Assembly (NCBI GenBank): GCA_017304135.1
Contig: JAFLBB010000009.1
Location: 1-64,000, forward strand
Direction: 5' to 3'
From: Acidobacteriota bacterium
GTDB lineage: Bacteria > Acidobacteriota > Terriglobia > Bryobacterales > Bryobacteraceae
DNA: 64,000 bases
Each line of letters starts with the position of its first letter. The first letter of the stretch is position 1. The translations under genes were made by a program, and so were the position numbers. Below are positions 9,105 through 21,599 of the stretch, in pieces. A model generated the notes under the pieces. It did no database searches. It had not been told where the DNA came from and worked only from the letters and a program-made list of their open reading frames with translations.

Positions 9105-10562
9105 CTATTCCATGGTCATGAGGGCGCCGAGGGTGGCGATGCCGTCCCAAAGGTTTTTCAGGCGCAGGTTTTCGTTGTGGCTGTGCTGGTTGTTGTCGTG
9201 GTTGGCGATGGGGACGATGACGATGGGGACGGCAAGGACGTCCTCGAAGGCGTCGATGGGAAGCGTGCCGCCCATGGTGGGCTGTTTGACGACTTCGCCG
9301 TGGACGCTTTCGACGGCGCGGACGACGGCGGAGGCAAAGGGGGAGTCGAGCGGGACGCGGACGGCGCGGGTGCCGTCGCGGGCGGTGCGAACCTGGGCGA
9401 TTTTGGGGTGGGCGAGGCGTTCGGCGGGGGTGGGTTCGCGGCCTTCGACGACGAAATAGCCCTGCTTGCGAATGTGTTCGAGGACCTGGACGGAGGTTTT
9501 GCGGGGGTCCATGCCTTTGACGAGGCGGATGCCAATGGAGGCAGTGGCGGTGGCGGGGACGACGTTGCGGGCTTCGGCGCCGGTGCCACCGCTAGAGATG
9601 CCCTGGATGTTGAAGGCGGGCAGGCCGTTGGCTTCGTCGATGCGTTTGCCGGGGGAGTCGGTGGCGGCGATGGCGAATTCGCGTTTGAGCTGGTCTTCGA
9701 CGGGGGGCGCGGCGGCAATGGCCTTGAGCTCCGCTTCGTTGAAGGGGACGACGTCGTCATAGAAGCCGGCGATGCGGACGCGGCCGTCCTGGTCCTTCAT
9801 GGAGGCGAGGAGGTGGGCGAGGGCGAGGGCGGGGTTGGGGGCGAAGTTGCCGTAGTGGCCGCTGTGGAGTTCGCGCGCGGGGCCGTAGACGGTGAGGGCG
9901 AGGCTGGTGTTGCCGCGCGCGCCAAAGGCGATCAAGGGGCGGCGGGATTGATGGATGGGGCCGTCGCAGAAGATCATGCCGTCGGCCATGAGAAGGGCCT
10001 TGTTGCGTTCGAGGATGCCGCGCATGTGGGGCGAGCCGGCTTCCTCTTCGCCATCGAAAAGGAACTTCAAGTTGGCGCGGGGGCGGAGGCCTGAGTCGAG
10101 GGCGGCGAGGAAGGCGATGATGGGAGCCTTGTCGTCGCTCGAGGAGCGGGCCTGGACGCGCCATTCTTCGCCGAGGGTGGCGCCAGGGCCGGGCCAGCCG
10201 AGCTTTTCGCCCTTCTCGTCGATCATGATGGGCTCGAACGGTCCGGCGTGACGCCATTGCGAGGCCACGACGGGCTGGCCGTCGTAGTGGGCGTAGAGGA
10301 GAAGCGTGCGTTTGGCGCCGGGGGTTTGGATTTCGCCGTAGAGGGCGGGCGGGCCGCCGGCGGCGTCGAGTTTGCGCAGGGTGACGCCGCGGCGGGAGTA
10401 CATCTGGATGATGGCGTCGGCGTTGCGCTCCATGTCGGGGAGGTTGCGGGCGACGTTGGGGATGGCCAGCAGTTCGGCGAGGTCGTTGAGGACGGCGACG
10501 CGGTCGATTTCCTGGGCGCGGAGGGAGGAAATGGCGAGGAAAACCAATGGCCATCGGGTCAT
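9105..10562 (-). CDS. M20-family metallopeptidase, secreted (CNDP/ArgE-like)
   Basis: A 485-residue zinc peptidase of family M20/M28 with a signal peptide (MTRWPLVFLAISSLRAQ). Metal ligands expected for the family are visible: His and Asp in LLLYAHYDGQPVV, Asp in SSSDDKAPIIA, the Glu-Glu pair in LFDGEEEAGSPH, and a C-terminal His in NQHSHNE. The dimerisation (lid) domain lies at about residues 215-375, between the two halves of the catalytic domain. Related proteins cleave dipeptides or N-acyl amino acids; the exact substrate is unknown. It is divergently transcribed from recO across a 49-base spacer. Confidence 0.88.
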   Translation of the reverse strand: MTRWPLVFLAISSLRAQEIDRVAVLNDLAELLAIPNVARNLPDMERNADAIIQMYSRRGVTLRKLDAAGGPPALYGEIQTPGAKRTLLLYAHYDGQPVVASQWRHAGPFEPIMIDEKGEKLGWPGPGATLGEEWRVQARSSSDDKAPIIAFLAALDSGLRPRANLKFLFDGEEEAGSPHMRGILERNKALLMADGMIFCDGPIHQSRRPLIAFGARGNTSLALTVYGPARELHSGHYGNFAPNPALALAHLLASMKDQDGRVRIAGFYDDVVPFNEAELKAIAAAPPVEDQLKREFAIAATDSPGKRIDEANGLPAFNIQGISSGGTGAEARNVVPATATASIGIRLVKGMDPRKTSVQVLEHIRKQGYFVVEGREPTPAERLAHPKIAQVRTARDGTRAVRVPLDSPFASAVVRAVESVHGEVVKQPTMGGTLPIDAFEDVLAVPIVIVPIANHDNNQHSHNENLRLKNLWDGIATLGALMTME

Positions 10563-10611
10563 GGAGCTACCCTAGCATGTGATACCCTAAGAAGTTAATC
10601 CGAGCCGCGGT

Positions 10612-11265
10612 ATGCCCGTCAGGGTGAGCGAATCGATCATTTTGCGGACATACCCGCTTCGCGAAGCCGACCTCATTGTCAGCTTTTTCACGCGCGATGA
10701 AGGAAAGCTGCGTGGAGTCGCGCGTCGAGCCCGCCGTCCGGCCAACCGGTTTGGCAGCGGGATGGAACGGCTCTCCTACGTCAACATGCACTATTACCTG
10801 CGCGAGAACCGCGAACTGATGACGCTGGACTCCTGCGATATCGTGCGCAGCCAGTTTCCGCTGGCCGCGGAGTATTCGACCTCAGTGGCGGGCGACTTCA
10901 TCGCCGAGGTGGCCGACCACATGCTGCCGGCGCACGAGGCGAACGAGCGGATGTTCCGGCTGATCCTGGCGGCGACGGGGCACATGATGGAGCGCGGGGC
11001 GGCGGGGGCGATTGAGGCGGCGACGTATTTTGCGCTGTGGTCGGTGCGGCTGTCGGGCTTTCTGCCGGAGCTCGAACTGGAAGAGCAGGACCACGCGATT
11101 GCCAGCGAGATGCTCGTCAAGCCGGTGGGCAAGCTGACCGCACGCGAGTGGACGCCGCAAACGGCGCGCGGGCTGCGGCGGCAACTGATTCAACTCATCG
11201 AGGACCACATTGAGCGGCGCATCCTGAGTGTGCGCGCGCTGGAGGGACTCGCGGCCATTCCTTAA
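10612..11265 (+). CDS. recO: DNA repair protein RecO
   Basis: A 217-residue RecO-like protein that acts with RecF and RecR to load RecA on SSB-coated gaps. The N-terminal OB-fold is clear (SESIILRTYPLREADLIVSFF, GKLRGVARRARRP), followed by the all-helical domain. The zinc-finger cysteines found in some RecO proteins (for example Deinococcus) are absent. The length is slightly under the usual 230-250. It lies 18 bases ahead of glyQ, in the same direction, so a recO-glyQ-glyS-ppdK transcript is likely. Confidence 0.88.
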   Translation: MPVRVSESIILRTYPLREADLIVSFFTRDEGKLRGVARRARRPANRFGSGMERLSYVNMHYYLRENRELMTLDSCDIVRSQFPLAAEYSTSVAGDFIAEVADHMLPAHEANERMFRLILAATGHMMERGAAGAIEAATYFALWSVRLSGFLPELELEEQDHAIASEMLVKPVGKLTAREWTPQTARGLRRQLIQLIEDHIERRILSVRALEGLAAIP

Positions 11266-11283
11266 CCGCAAAGCCAGAACAGC

Positions 11284-12195
11284 ATGGATTCTTTTCAACA
11301 AATCATCTTCAAACTGAAACAATACTGGGCCGACCGCGGCTGCATCATTCAAGAGCCGTATGACAACGAGGTGGGGGCCGGGACGATGTGTCCGGAGACG
11401 TTCCTGCGCGTGTTGGGTCCGAAGCCGTACCGGGTGGCCTATGTGCAACCGAGCCGGCGGCCGGCCGACGGGCGCTATGGCGAAAATCCGAACCGGCTGT
11501 ACAAACACCAGCAGTTGCAGGTGATTTTGAAGCCGACGCCGGCCGATGTGATCGAGCAGTATCTGGGGTCGCTCGAGGCAGTGGGGATCGACCTGAAGAA
11601 GCACGACATCAAGTTTGAGGAAGACAACTGGGAGTCGCCGACGCTGGGGGCGTGGGGTATCGGCTGGCAGGTGATGTTGGACGGATTGGAGATCACGCAG
11701 TTCACCTACTTCCAGCAGTGTGGCGGGATCGATTTGGATTTGTGTCCGGCGGAGCTGACCTACGGGCTGGAGCGTTTGGCAGCGTTCTTGCAGAACAAAG
11801 AGAGCGTCTACGAGATCGAGTGGGCTCCGGGCTTCACCTATGCGGACGTCCGTTTCGAGGACGAGCGGCAGAACTCGGTCTACAACTTCGAAATGGCCGA
11901 TATCCCCACGCTGTGGAAGCTGTTTGACACGCACGAAGGCGAATGCCAGCGGCTGATTGACGCGTTTCGCGGCCTGGCGGCCGAGGATGCGGCGGGGCGC
12001 GCGCGGTTTCCTGTGTTGTCGACCTATGACCACGTGTTGAAGTGCTCGAACCTGTTCAACCTGCTGGATGCGCGCGGGGCGATCAGCGTGACCGAACGGG
12101 TGGGCGTAATCGCGCGAGTGCGCAAATTAGCGGTGGGAACGGCGCAGTTGTGGATGGCGCAGCAGGCGCCGGTGTCGCCGGAGGTGGCCGCCTGA
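11284..12195 (+). CDS. glyQ: Glycine-tRNA ligase alpha subunit
   Basis: A 303-residue GlyQ, the catalytic subunit of the bacterial alpha2-beta2 glycyl-tRNA synthetase, which attaches glycine to tRNA-Gly. Family blocks are unmistakable: [20 protein letters not shown] at the N-terminus, [40 protein letters not shown] and [21 protein letters not shown]. The length is typical. The stop overlaps the glyS start, giving coupled synthesis of the two subunits. Confidence 0.98.
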   Translation: MDSFQQIIFKLKQYWADRGCIIQEPYDNEVGAGTMCPETFLRVLGPKPYRVAYVQPSRRPADGRYGENPNRLYKHQQLQVILKPTPADVIEQYLGSLEAVGIDLKKHDIKFEEDNWESPTLGAWGIGWQVMLDGLEITQFTYFQQCGGIDLDLCPAELTYGLERLAAFLQNKESVYEIEWAPGFTYADVRFEDERQNSVYNFEMADIPTLWKLFDTHEGECQRLIDAFRGLAAEDAAGRARFPVLSTYDHVLKCSNLFNLLDARGAISVTERVGVIARVRKLAVGTAQLWMAQQAPVSPEVAA

Positions 12196-14165
12196 TGCCG
12201 CTCGATTTTCTGTTGGAGATCGGATCGGAAGAGATTCCCGATTGGATGATTGAGCCGGCGCTGGAGCACCTGAAGGGGGCGTTCACAAAACTGCTGGCCG
12301 ACCACAAGCTGAAGGGCGGGGTGGCGTGGGTGGACGCGACGCCGCGGCGTCTGGTGGTGCAGTTGACGGGATTGCCCAAAGGGCAGAAGGATTCGGTGGA
12401 GACGGTGAGCGGTCCGCCGAAGTCGGCCGGCGAGGGCGCGGCGATGGGGTTTGCCCGCAAGATGGGCGTGACGCCGGAGCAGCTCGAGACGGTGACGACC
12501 GACAAGGGCGAGTATTTTTGTTTCAAACGGAAGCTGGTGGGTAAGCCGACGGGCGAGATTCTGGCCGCGGCGCTGCCGGGGTTGATCCTGGGGATTCCGT
12601 GGCCGAAGAACATGTACTGGCTGGGCAAGGGCACGCCGCGGTTCATCCGGCCGATTCGCTGGATGGTGGCGTTGCTGGGGCCGAAGGTGGTGGAGTTCGA
12701 GGTGACGGGCGTGAAGTCCGGCGCGGCGACGATGGGCCACCGGCGGCTGGCGAAGTCAAAGAAGCCGGTGAAGGTTTCGATCAAGAATTACGAGCAGAAG
12801 CTGCTGGAGAATTTCGTCGTGGTGCGGGCCGAGGCGCGGCGGCGGAAGATCGAGGCGGGGATTGCCGATCTGCTGGCCGGGACGGGCTTGCGGGTGAAGC
12901 CTGATGCGGCGCTGGCCGATACGCTGTGCTACATCACGGAGTATCCGACGCCGATTTTGGGCTCGTTTGCCGAGAGCTATCTGACGCTGCCGGCCGAGGT
13001 GCTGGTGACGGTGATGCGGCATCACCAGAAGTATTTTTCGGTGGTGCGCGAGGATGGCTCGCTGGCGCCGCATTTCATCGCCGTGATGAACACGGAGAGC
13101 GACTCGGAAGGCTTCGTGCGGGCGGGCAATGAGCGCGTGCTGCGGGCGCGGTTCAACGACGCGCGCTTCTTCTATGACGTGGACCAGAAGAAGCCGCTGG
13201 CCGAGCGCGTGGCCGATTTGAAGCATGTGACCTTCCAGAAGGACATCGGGTCGTATTTCGACAAGGTGAAGCGGATGGAGACGATGCTCGCCGGCATGGA
13301 CGCGCGGCGGGCGTGCGAGTTGTGCAAGTGCGACCTGACGACGGACATGGTGAAGGAGTTCACTGACCTGCAGGGCCTTGTGGGCGGCATTTACGCCCGG
13401 GCGCAGGGCGAAAGCGAAGCGGTGGCGCAGGCGATTTACGAGCACTACAAGCCGCTCTCGATGGAGGATTCGATTCCCGCGACGCTGGCCGGGCAGCAGC
13501 TGGCGCTGGCCGACAAGATGGATACGCTGACGGAGTGTTTCCGCGTGGGGCTGATTCCGACGGGGTCGAAGGACCCGTTTGCGCTGCGGCGGGCGGCGCA
13601 GGGCGCGGTGAAGATCCTGGTGGAAGGCGCGCTGGAGACGAAGCTGCACGAGCTGATCGCGAGCGACGCGCTGAAAACGTTTTTCGAAGATCGCGTGCGC
13701 TACTATTTCCGCGATTGCAAGGGCTACGCCTACGACGAAGTAAACGCGGCGATGGCCTGCGGCTGGAGCGATTTGAAAGACCTGGCGGCGCGGCTGGAAG
13801 CCTTGAAGGCGGTGCGGCCGACGGAGGATTTCGAGCCGCTGGCGGCCAGCTTCAAGCGTGTGAAGAACATTCTCGAGCAGGCGGCGTTTACGGGCGGCGT
13901 GATTGACGCCGGGCAGTTGACCGATGAGGCCGAGCGGAACCTGCATGCGGCGATGGGCGCGCTTGAGTTGAGCGGGCTGGGCTACCACGAGCAGTTGGAG
14001 CGGATTGCGACGCTGCGGCCGGTGTTGGATCAGTTTTTTGACAAGGTTCTTGTGAACGCGCCGGAGCCGCACGTGCGGCAGAACCGGCTCGCACTTTTAC
14101 ATCATTTGCGGAGCGAGTTTTCTCGCATCGCGGATTTTTCTGAAATCGTCACCAGCAGTAATTGA
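12195..14165 (+). CDS. glyS: Glycine-tRNA ligase beta subunit
   Basis: A 656-residue GlyS. The start at 12195 is chosen because its ATG overlaps the glyQ stop (TGATG) and gives the standard N-terminus [19 protein letters not shown]; the frame remains open upstream inside glyQ. Conserved blocks include TPRRLVV, FIRPIRWMVALLG, GHRRL and the HD-like region EYPTPILGSFAESYL...MRHHQKYF. The C-terminal tRNA-binding anticodon domain is present. The protein is slightly shorter than the E. coli subunit (689). Confidence 0.97.
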   Translation: MPLDFLLEIGSEEIPDWMIEPALEHLKGAFTKLLADHKLKGGVAWVDATPRRLVVQLTGLPKGQKDSVETVSGPPKSAGEGAAMGFARKMGVTPEQLETVTTDKGEYFCFKRKLVGKPTGEILAAALPGLILGIPWPKNMYWLGKGTPRFIRPIRWMVALLGPKVVEFEVTGVKSGAATMGHRRLAKSKKPVKVSIKNYEQKLLENFVVVRAEARRRKIEAGIADLLAGTGLRVKPDAALADTLCYITEYPTPILGSFAESYLTLPAEVLVTVMRHHQKYFSVVREDGSLAPHFIAVMNTESDSEGFVRAGNERVLRARFNDARFFYDVDQKKPLAERVADLKHVTFQKDIGSYFDKVKRMETMLAGMDARRACELCKCDLTTDMVKEFTDLQGLVGGIYARAQGESEAVAQAIYEHYKPLSMEDSIPATLAGQQLALADKMDTLTECFRVGLIPTGSKDPFALRRAAQGAVKILVEGALETKLHELIASDALKTFFEDRVRYYFRDCKGYAYDEVNAAMACGWSDLKDLAARLEALKAVRPTEDFEPLAASFKRVKNILEQAAFTGGVIDAGQLTDEAERNLHAAMGALELSGLGYHEQLERIATLRPVLDQFFDKVLVNAPEPHVRQNRLALLHHLRSEFSRIADFSEIVTSSN

Positions 14166-14188
14166 GCTACGACCACGAAGGAGCAACC

Positions 14189-16933
<2,745 letters not shown>

Positions 16934-16960
16934 GGGCTGCGCGCGGAGAACGGAAGAAAG

Positions 16961-16998
16961 AACGCCCGGACCTGCGAGGGTCCGGGCGTTTTGCTTTT
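16961..16998 (+). terminator. Rho-independent terminator after ppdK
   Basis: A perfect 12-bp GC-rich stem (AACGCCCGGACC with GGTCCGGGCGTT), a 6-base loop, then TTGCTTTT. It lies 28 bases after the ppdK stop and separates that operon from uvrA. Confidence 0.9.
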
Positions 16999-17009
16999 GG
17001 CCTCCACGG

Positions 17010-17015
17010 TAGAAT
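17010..17015 (+). promoter_or_regulatory. TAGAAT -10-like element ahead of uvrA
   Basis: A TAGAAT hexamer 38 bases upstream of the uvrA ATG, just after the ppdK terminator, where a new promoter is expected. The -35 is not clear. The same hexamer appears ahead of several other genes in this window (19934, 24048 on the minus strand, 31503, and upstream of 45875 on the minus strand). Confidence 0.45.
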
Positions 17016-17053
17016 GAAAGATTCCCTTCCCTGCCCTGGGAATCACAGAGTCC

Positions 17054-19879
17054 ATGCCCCCACGCAAAACGGCCACACGCACGGCGAATGATGTGATCAC
17101 GCTGCGCGGAGCGCGTGTGCACAACCTGAAGAACCTGACGGTGACGTTGCCGCACAACAAACTGACGGTGGTGACGGGGGTGTCGGGGTCGGGCAAGTCG
17201 TCGCTGGTGTTCGACACGATTTATGCCGAGGGGCAGCGGCGGTATGTGGAGTCGCTATCGACCTATGCGCGGCAGTTTGTCGACCGCATGGAGAAGCCGG
17301 CGCTGGATGAGATTGAGGGCATCGCGCCACCGGTGGCGATCCGGCAGAAGAACATGACGCGGAATCCGCGCTCGACGGTGGCGACCTCGACGGAGATCTA
17401 CGACTACATGCGGCTGCTGTTTGCGCGCGCGGGGCGGACCTATTGCCCCAATTGCGGCAACCGCGTGGAGCGCGACACGGTGGATCACGTGGCGGCGCGG
17501 ATGTTGAGCTGTGTGCCGGGTTCGCGCTGGTATGCGCTGTTTCCGCTGGCGCATCATGAGGACTCGAAGGCGCGCGCCGATTATCTATTTGAACTGCGCA
17601 AGCGCGGCTTCAACCGGTTGTTCCAGGGCGGGGCGACGGTGGAGTTTTCGACGCCGGAGTCGCTGCTGGAGCTGGATTTTTCGAAGACCGTGTTCGCGCT
17701 GGTGGACCGGTTGGCGCTGCCGCAATCGGGGGCGTCGACGGCGGATTTGCGGCAGCGTGTGGTGGATGCCGTGGAGATCGCGTATCGCGAGGCGCGCGAG
17801 GTGCTGTTTCAATCGGCGTCGGGCGAGGAGGCGCTGCGGTTCTCGGAGTCGTTCACGTGCAAGCACGACGACACGAAGTTCGCCGATCCGGAGCCGTCGC
17901 TGTTCAGCTTCAATTCACCAATGGGGGCGTGCCCGCGCTGCCAGGGCTTTGGCAATGTGGTGGATTACGATCCGGGGCTGGTGATTCCCGATCCGTATTT
18001 GGCGCTCGAGAACGGCGCGGTGGACCCGTGGAACAAGCCGCAATACCGCTGGGGCTGGAACGATTTCAAGCTTCAGGCGCGGGGCAAGGTGCGCACGGAT
18101 GTGCCGTACAACGAGCTGAGCAAGGGCGAGCAGGCGGTGGTGTGGCGGGCGATTCGCGAGTTCTTCGCCGACGTGGAGCGGAAGAAGTATAAGGTCCACG
18201 TGCGGGTGTTTTTGTCGCGCTATCGCGGCTATGCCGATTGCGATGAGTGCGGCGGGGCGCGGCTGCGCAAAGAGGCGCTGAACATTCGCATCGGGGGCAA
18301 GACGATTGCCGAGGTGGCGAAGTTGAACATCGCCGAGGCGCATGGTTTCTTTTCGGCGCTGGAGCTCGCGCCGGAAGAGGCGGCGATTGCGCAGAAGGTG
18401 CTGGTGGAGGTGCGGCAGCGGCTGAAGTTCTTGAACGATGTCGGCCTCGAGTATCTGACGCTGGACCGGTTGTCGGCGACGCTTTCGGGCGGTGAGGCGC
18501 AGCGGATTCAATTGGCGACGTGTTTGGGCTCGCGATTGGTGGGCGCGACGTATGTGCTCGATGAGCCGTCGATCGGGCTGCATTCGCGCGACACGGGGCG
18601 GCTGGTGAAGATCCTGCATGAGTTGCGCGATTTGGGGAACACGATTCTCGTGGTGGAGCACGATCCGGATGTGATGCGGGCGGCGGATGAGATTCTCGAT
18701 CTCGGTCCGGGGGCGGGCGAGCATGGGGGGCGGATCGTATTTCAGGGTACAAAGTCCGATTTGTTCGATGGCAAGCCGCAGTCGCTCACGGGGCAGTATT
18801 TGCGCGGCGAGAAGCAGGTGTGGCGGCCGAGGGCGCGGCGTGAGCGGCATCCGCGGCGGCGGCTGCGGTTTGAGGGCTGCCGGGCGCACAACTTGCGGAA
18901 CATCGACGTGGAAGTGCCGCTGGACATGATGGTGTGCGTGACGGGGGTGTCGGGTTCGGGGAAGTCGACGCTGGTGCATGAGGTGATGGCGAAGGCTCTG
19001 GAGTCGGCGCATGGGAAGCGGGGTCCGGGGGCGGCGGAGGATGAGCTGGCGGGGTCGGGCGAGAAGCAGACGTGGCGCAAGCTGGACGGCCACAACATGA
19101 TTGGCGATGTAATTCTGGTGGACCAGTCGCCGATCGGGCGGACGCCGCGATCGAACCCGGTGACCTACATCAAGGCGTTCGATCTGATCCGCGAGTTGTT
19201 CGCATCGACGCGCGAGGCGGACCGGCGCGGCTACACGGCGGGGCACTTTTCGTTCAACATTCCCGGCGGGCGTTGCGAGACGTGCCAGGGCGACGGGACG
19301 GTGACGGTGGAGATGCAGTTCCTGGCCGATGTGGAGCTGGTGTGCGAGGAGTGCAACGGGACGCGGTATAAGGCCTCGACGCTCGATGTGCACTACCAGG
19401 GGCGGAGCGTGCACGAGGTGTTGCAGTTGACGGTGCGCGAGGCGATCACGTTCTTTTCGAGCACGCCGAAAATTGTGCACAAGCTGCAGGTGTTGGATGA
19501 TGTGGGGCTGGGATATTTGCGGCTGGGGCAGTCGGCGACGACGCTTTCGGGCGGCGAGGCGCAGCGGGTGAAGCTGGCGGCGCATTTGGCGCAGTCGTCG
19601 GCGAAGGGGACGCTGTTCATCTTCGATGAACCGACGACGGGGCTGCATTTTGACGACATCGCGAAGCTGTTGGATGCGTTTGACCGGCTGATCCGCAATG
19701 GGGCGAGTTTGTTGATCATCGAGCACAACATGGAGGTGATCCGGGCGGCGGATTGGGTGATCGATCTGGGCCCGGAGGGTGGTTCGGGGGGCGGACTGGT
19801 GGTGGCCGAGGGGACGCCGGAGGAGGTGGCGGCGGTGGAGGGTTCGCATACGGGGCGGTTCTTGCGGGCGATGATGTAG
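17054..19879 (+). CDS. uvrA: Excinuclease ABC subunit A
   Basis: A 941-residue UvrA, the damage-sensing ABC ATPase of nucleotide excision repair. It has two ATPase halves. The first has Walker [16 protein letters not shown] with signature [11 protein letters not shown]; the second has [15 protein letters not shown] with [11 protein letters not shown]. The UvrB-binding insertion (about residues 125-260) is present, so this is not a short UvrA2. The C-terminal zinc module has the full CETCxGDG...CEECNG set. The first zinc module is unusual: Cys269 is followed by Lys-His-Asp instead of the canonical CxxC, although the second pair (CPRC) is intact. An insert around [14 protein letters not shown] replaces part of the E. 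coli sequence. Confidence 0.95.
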   Translation: MPPRKTATRTANDVITLRGARVHNLKNLTVTLPHNKLTVVTGVSGSGKSSLVFDTIYAEGQRRYVESLSTYARQFVDRMEKPALDEIEGIAPPVAIRQKNMTRNPRSTVATSTEIYDYMRLLFARAGRTYCPNCGNRVERDTVDHVAARMLSCVPGSRWYALFPLAHHEDSKARADYLFELRKRGFNRLFQGGATVEFSTPESLLELDFSKTVFALVDRLALPQSGASTADLRQRVVDAVEIAYREAREVLFQSASGEEALRFSESFTCKHDDTKFADPEPSLFSFNSPMGACPRCQGFGNVVDYDPGLVIPDPYLALENGAVDPWNKPQYRWGWNDFKLQARGKVRTDVPYNELSKGEQAVVWRAIREFFADVERKKYKVHVRVFLSRYRGYADCDECGGARLRKEALNIRIGGKTIAEVAKLNIAEAHGFFSALELAPEEAAIAQKVLVEVRQRLKFLNDVGLEYLTLDRLSATLSGGEAQRIQLATCLGSRLVGATYVLDEPSIGLHSRDTGRLVKILHELRDLGNTILVVEHDPDVMRAADEILDLGPGAGEHGGRIVFQGTKSDLFDGKPQSLTGQYLRGEKQVWRPRARRERHPRRRLRFEGCRAHNLRNIDVEVPLDMMVCVTGVSGSGKSTLVHEVMAKALESAHGKRGPGAAEDELAGSGEKQTWRKLDGHNMIGDVILVDQSPIGRTPRSNPVTYIKAFDLIRELFASTREADRRGYTAGHFSFNIPGGRCETCQGDGTVTVEMQFLADVELVCEECNGTRYKASTLDVHYQGRSVHEVLQLTVREAITFFSSTPKIVHKLQVLDDVGLGYLRLGQSATTLSGGEAQRVKLAAHLAQSSAKGTLFIFDEPTTGLHFDDIAKLLDAFDRLIRNGASLLIIEHNMEVIRAADWVIDLGPEGGSGGGLVVAEGTPEEVAAVEGSHTGRFLRAMM

Positions 19880-19945
19880 GCGTAGCGGTGGGTGGCGAGG
19901 AAGTTTGAAGCCGTTAGCGCGGGGGCTGCGTCATAGAATGAAGAC

Positions 19946-21160
19946 ATGCGTCGCGTTGCGCTGCTTTTGTGCCTGGTTGCGGTGAGTGCGTTTGCACTGC
20001 AGAAGAAGGCTGCGCCCGCGAAGGGGCCAGCGAAGTCTGCGCCAACGAAGCAGGCTCCAAAGGCCGAGGAACGGGTCGCTGAGGCCGCGCCTACACCTTA
20101 CGAGTTGGGGATGAAGGCCCTGGAGGCGAAGGACTATCCGGGGGCGGTGGCGTCGTTTGAGACAGCGATCGCGGGGGATGATACGGATTACGCCGCGCAT
20201 TTTCATTTGGCGCTGGCGCAGTCGCTGACGGGGAATCACGCGGCGGCGGTGGAGCAGTACCGCAAGACGCTGCGGTTGAAGCCGGGGCTGTATGAGGCTG
20301 AGATCAACCTGGGGCTGTTGCTGTTTCAACAGAAGGACTATGCTGGGGCGGAGCCGCTGTTGAAAGCCGCGGCGGAAAAGAAGCCGGAGAATGCGACGGC
20401 GGTGGCGGCGCATGGGCGGGCGCTGCTGGAGTTGAACAAGCTGGCTGAAGCGGAGACGGTGTTGAAGAAGGCCGTGGCGCTGGATGCGTCGCAGAAAGAC
20501 ACGCTGCTCGGGCTGGCGCAAAAATATGAAGACGCCAAGCAGGTGGACCAGGCGGTTGCGCTCTACAAGGAGTTCCTCGATCGGCCGGGTGTGGCGGAGC
20601 GGTTGGGCAATTTGATGCTCTCGACGGGGCGGACGGGGGAGTCGATTGCGTTCCTGGAAGATGCGGTGAAGACGTCGCCGACGGCGGCGAATCACTATGC
20701 GCTGGCGATTGCGCACTTGCGGAACAAGGATGCGGCGAAGGCGGGCGAGCAGTTTGAACGGGCGGTGGCGCTGGAGCCGCGCAATGCGCAGTTGCGGATG
20801 AGCTATGGCGGGTTTCTGCGCGACCAGCGGAAGATTGCTCCGGCGACGCAGCAGTATTACATTGCCGTGCAGATCGATCCGGCGTTGAAGGAAGGGTGGT
20901 CGGAGTTTGGGGCGATGCTGTTGCTGCTGGAGCAGTATCCGCAGGCGGTGGCGGCGTTTGAGAAGTTGCAGGCGCTAGGCGATGCGCGCGCCCCCGTATA
21001 CTTCTTCAAGGCGATTGCGCTCGACCATATGAAGCAGTTCAAGCCAGCCAAGGAAAGCTATGAGAAGTTTCTCGCCTTGTGCGAGGGCAAGTTTCCGGAC
21101 GAGGAGTTCAAAGCGCGGCAGAGGATTAAAGTGATTGATAAGGAGCTGGCACGGCGATGA
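19946..21160 (+). CDS. Secreted tetratricopeptide-repeat protein
   Basis: A 404-residue protein with a signal peptide (MRRVALLLCLVAVSAFALQ) and a Lys/Ala/Pro-rich linker to about residue 50. About nine TPR units follow, for example YELGMKALEAKDYPGAVASF, AHFHLALAQSLTGNHAAAVE and AEINLGLLLFQQKDYAGAEP. TPR superhelices bind protein partners; the cell location should be periplasmic. A TAGAAT hexamer ends only 6 bases before the ATG, so the mRNA may be leaderless. The stop overlaps the next gene (ATGATG), forming a three-gene unit with two small secreted proteins. Confidence 0.85.
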   Translation: MRRVALLLCLVAVSAFALQKKAAPAKGPAKSAPTKQAPKAEERVAEAAPTPYELGMKALEAKDYPGAVASFETAIAGDDTDYAAHFHLALAQSLTGNHAAAVEQYRKTLRLKPGLYEAEINLGLLLFQQKDYAGAEPLLKAAAEKKPENATAVAAHGRALLELNKLAEAETVLKKAVALDASQKDTLLGLAQKYEDAKQVDQAVALYKEFLDRPGVAERLGNLMLSTGRTGESIAFLEDAVKTSPTAANHYALAIAHLRNKDAAKAGEQFERAVALEPRNAQLRMSYGGFLRDQRKIAPATQQYYIAVQIDPALKEGWSEFGAMLLLLEQYPQAVAAFEKLQALGDARAPVYFFKAIALDHMKQFKPAKESYEKFLALCEGKFPDEEFKARQRIKVIDKELARR

Positions 21161-21591
21161 TGCGGATCTTCACGTGCGCGGTGGCGGTGGCGGCGCTGGT
21201 GATGGCGCAGTCGCCGGTGGAGTCGGCCAAGGCGGAGCCGAACCTGGAGAAGCGTTCGGAGAAGGCGCTGCAGGCGGCGCAGAAGGTGTTGGATGAACTG
21301 CGGCGGAATGGGGACCTGGGTGACCGGGCGGCGGTGAAGTCGGCGCTGGGGGAGATCCGGGCGGGTGTGGAGTTGTGCGTGGATTCGCTGGAGGCGTCGG
21401 GGAAGGACGCGAGGCGGAGTCCGAAGTATTTCAAGAAGGCCGAGATTGGGTTGCGGAAGTTGAACCGGTATTTGGAAGACCTGCGGGTGGCGTTGTCGGC
21501 CGATGACCGGGCTCCGGTGGCGGAGTTGCTGACGTATACGCACCAGGTGCAGGACGACCTGTTGCTCGGCATCTTCACGAAGAAGAAATAG
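21157..21591 (+). CDS. Small secreted helical protein, function unknown
   Basis: A 144-residue protein with a signal peptide (MMRIFTCAVAVAALVMAQ) and an almost wholly alpha-helical, charged remainder (EKRSEKALQAAQKVLDELRR; KKAEIGLRKLNRYLEDLRVA). Its start overlaps the stop of the TPR gene by ATGA. I do not recognise a family. Together with its neighbours it looks like part of a periplasmic complex built on the TPR protein, which is inference from gene order only. Confidence 0.7.
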   Translation: MMRIFTCAVAVAALVMAQSPVESAKAEPNLEKRSEKALQAAQKVLDELRRNGDLGDRAAVKSALGEIRAGVELCVDSLEASGKDARRSPKYFKKAEIGLRKLNRYLEDLRVALSADDRAPVAELLTYTHQVQDDLLLGIFTKKK

Positions 21592-21599
21592 GAGGCCTC

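Noticed and set aside
17915-19849. A 644-residue minus-strand frame inside uvrA
   Set aside because: Arg/His/Pro/Leu-rich shadow of UvrA; no domain and no ribosome site.
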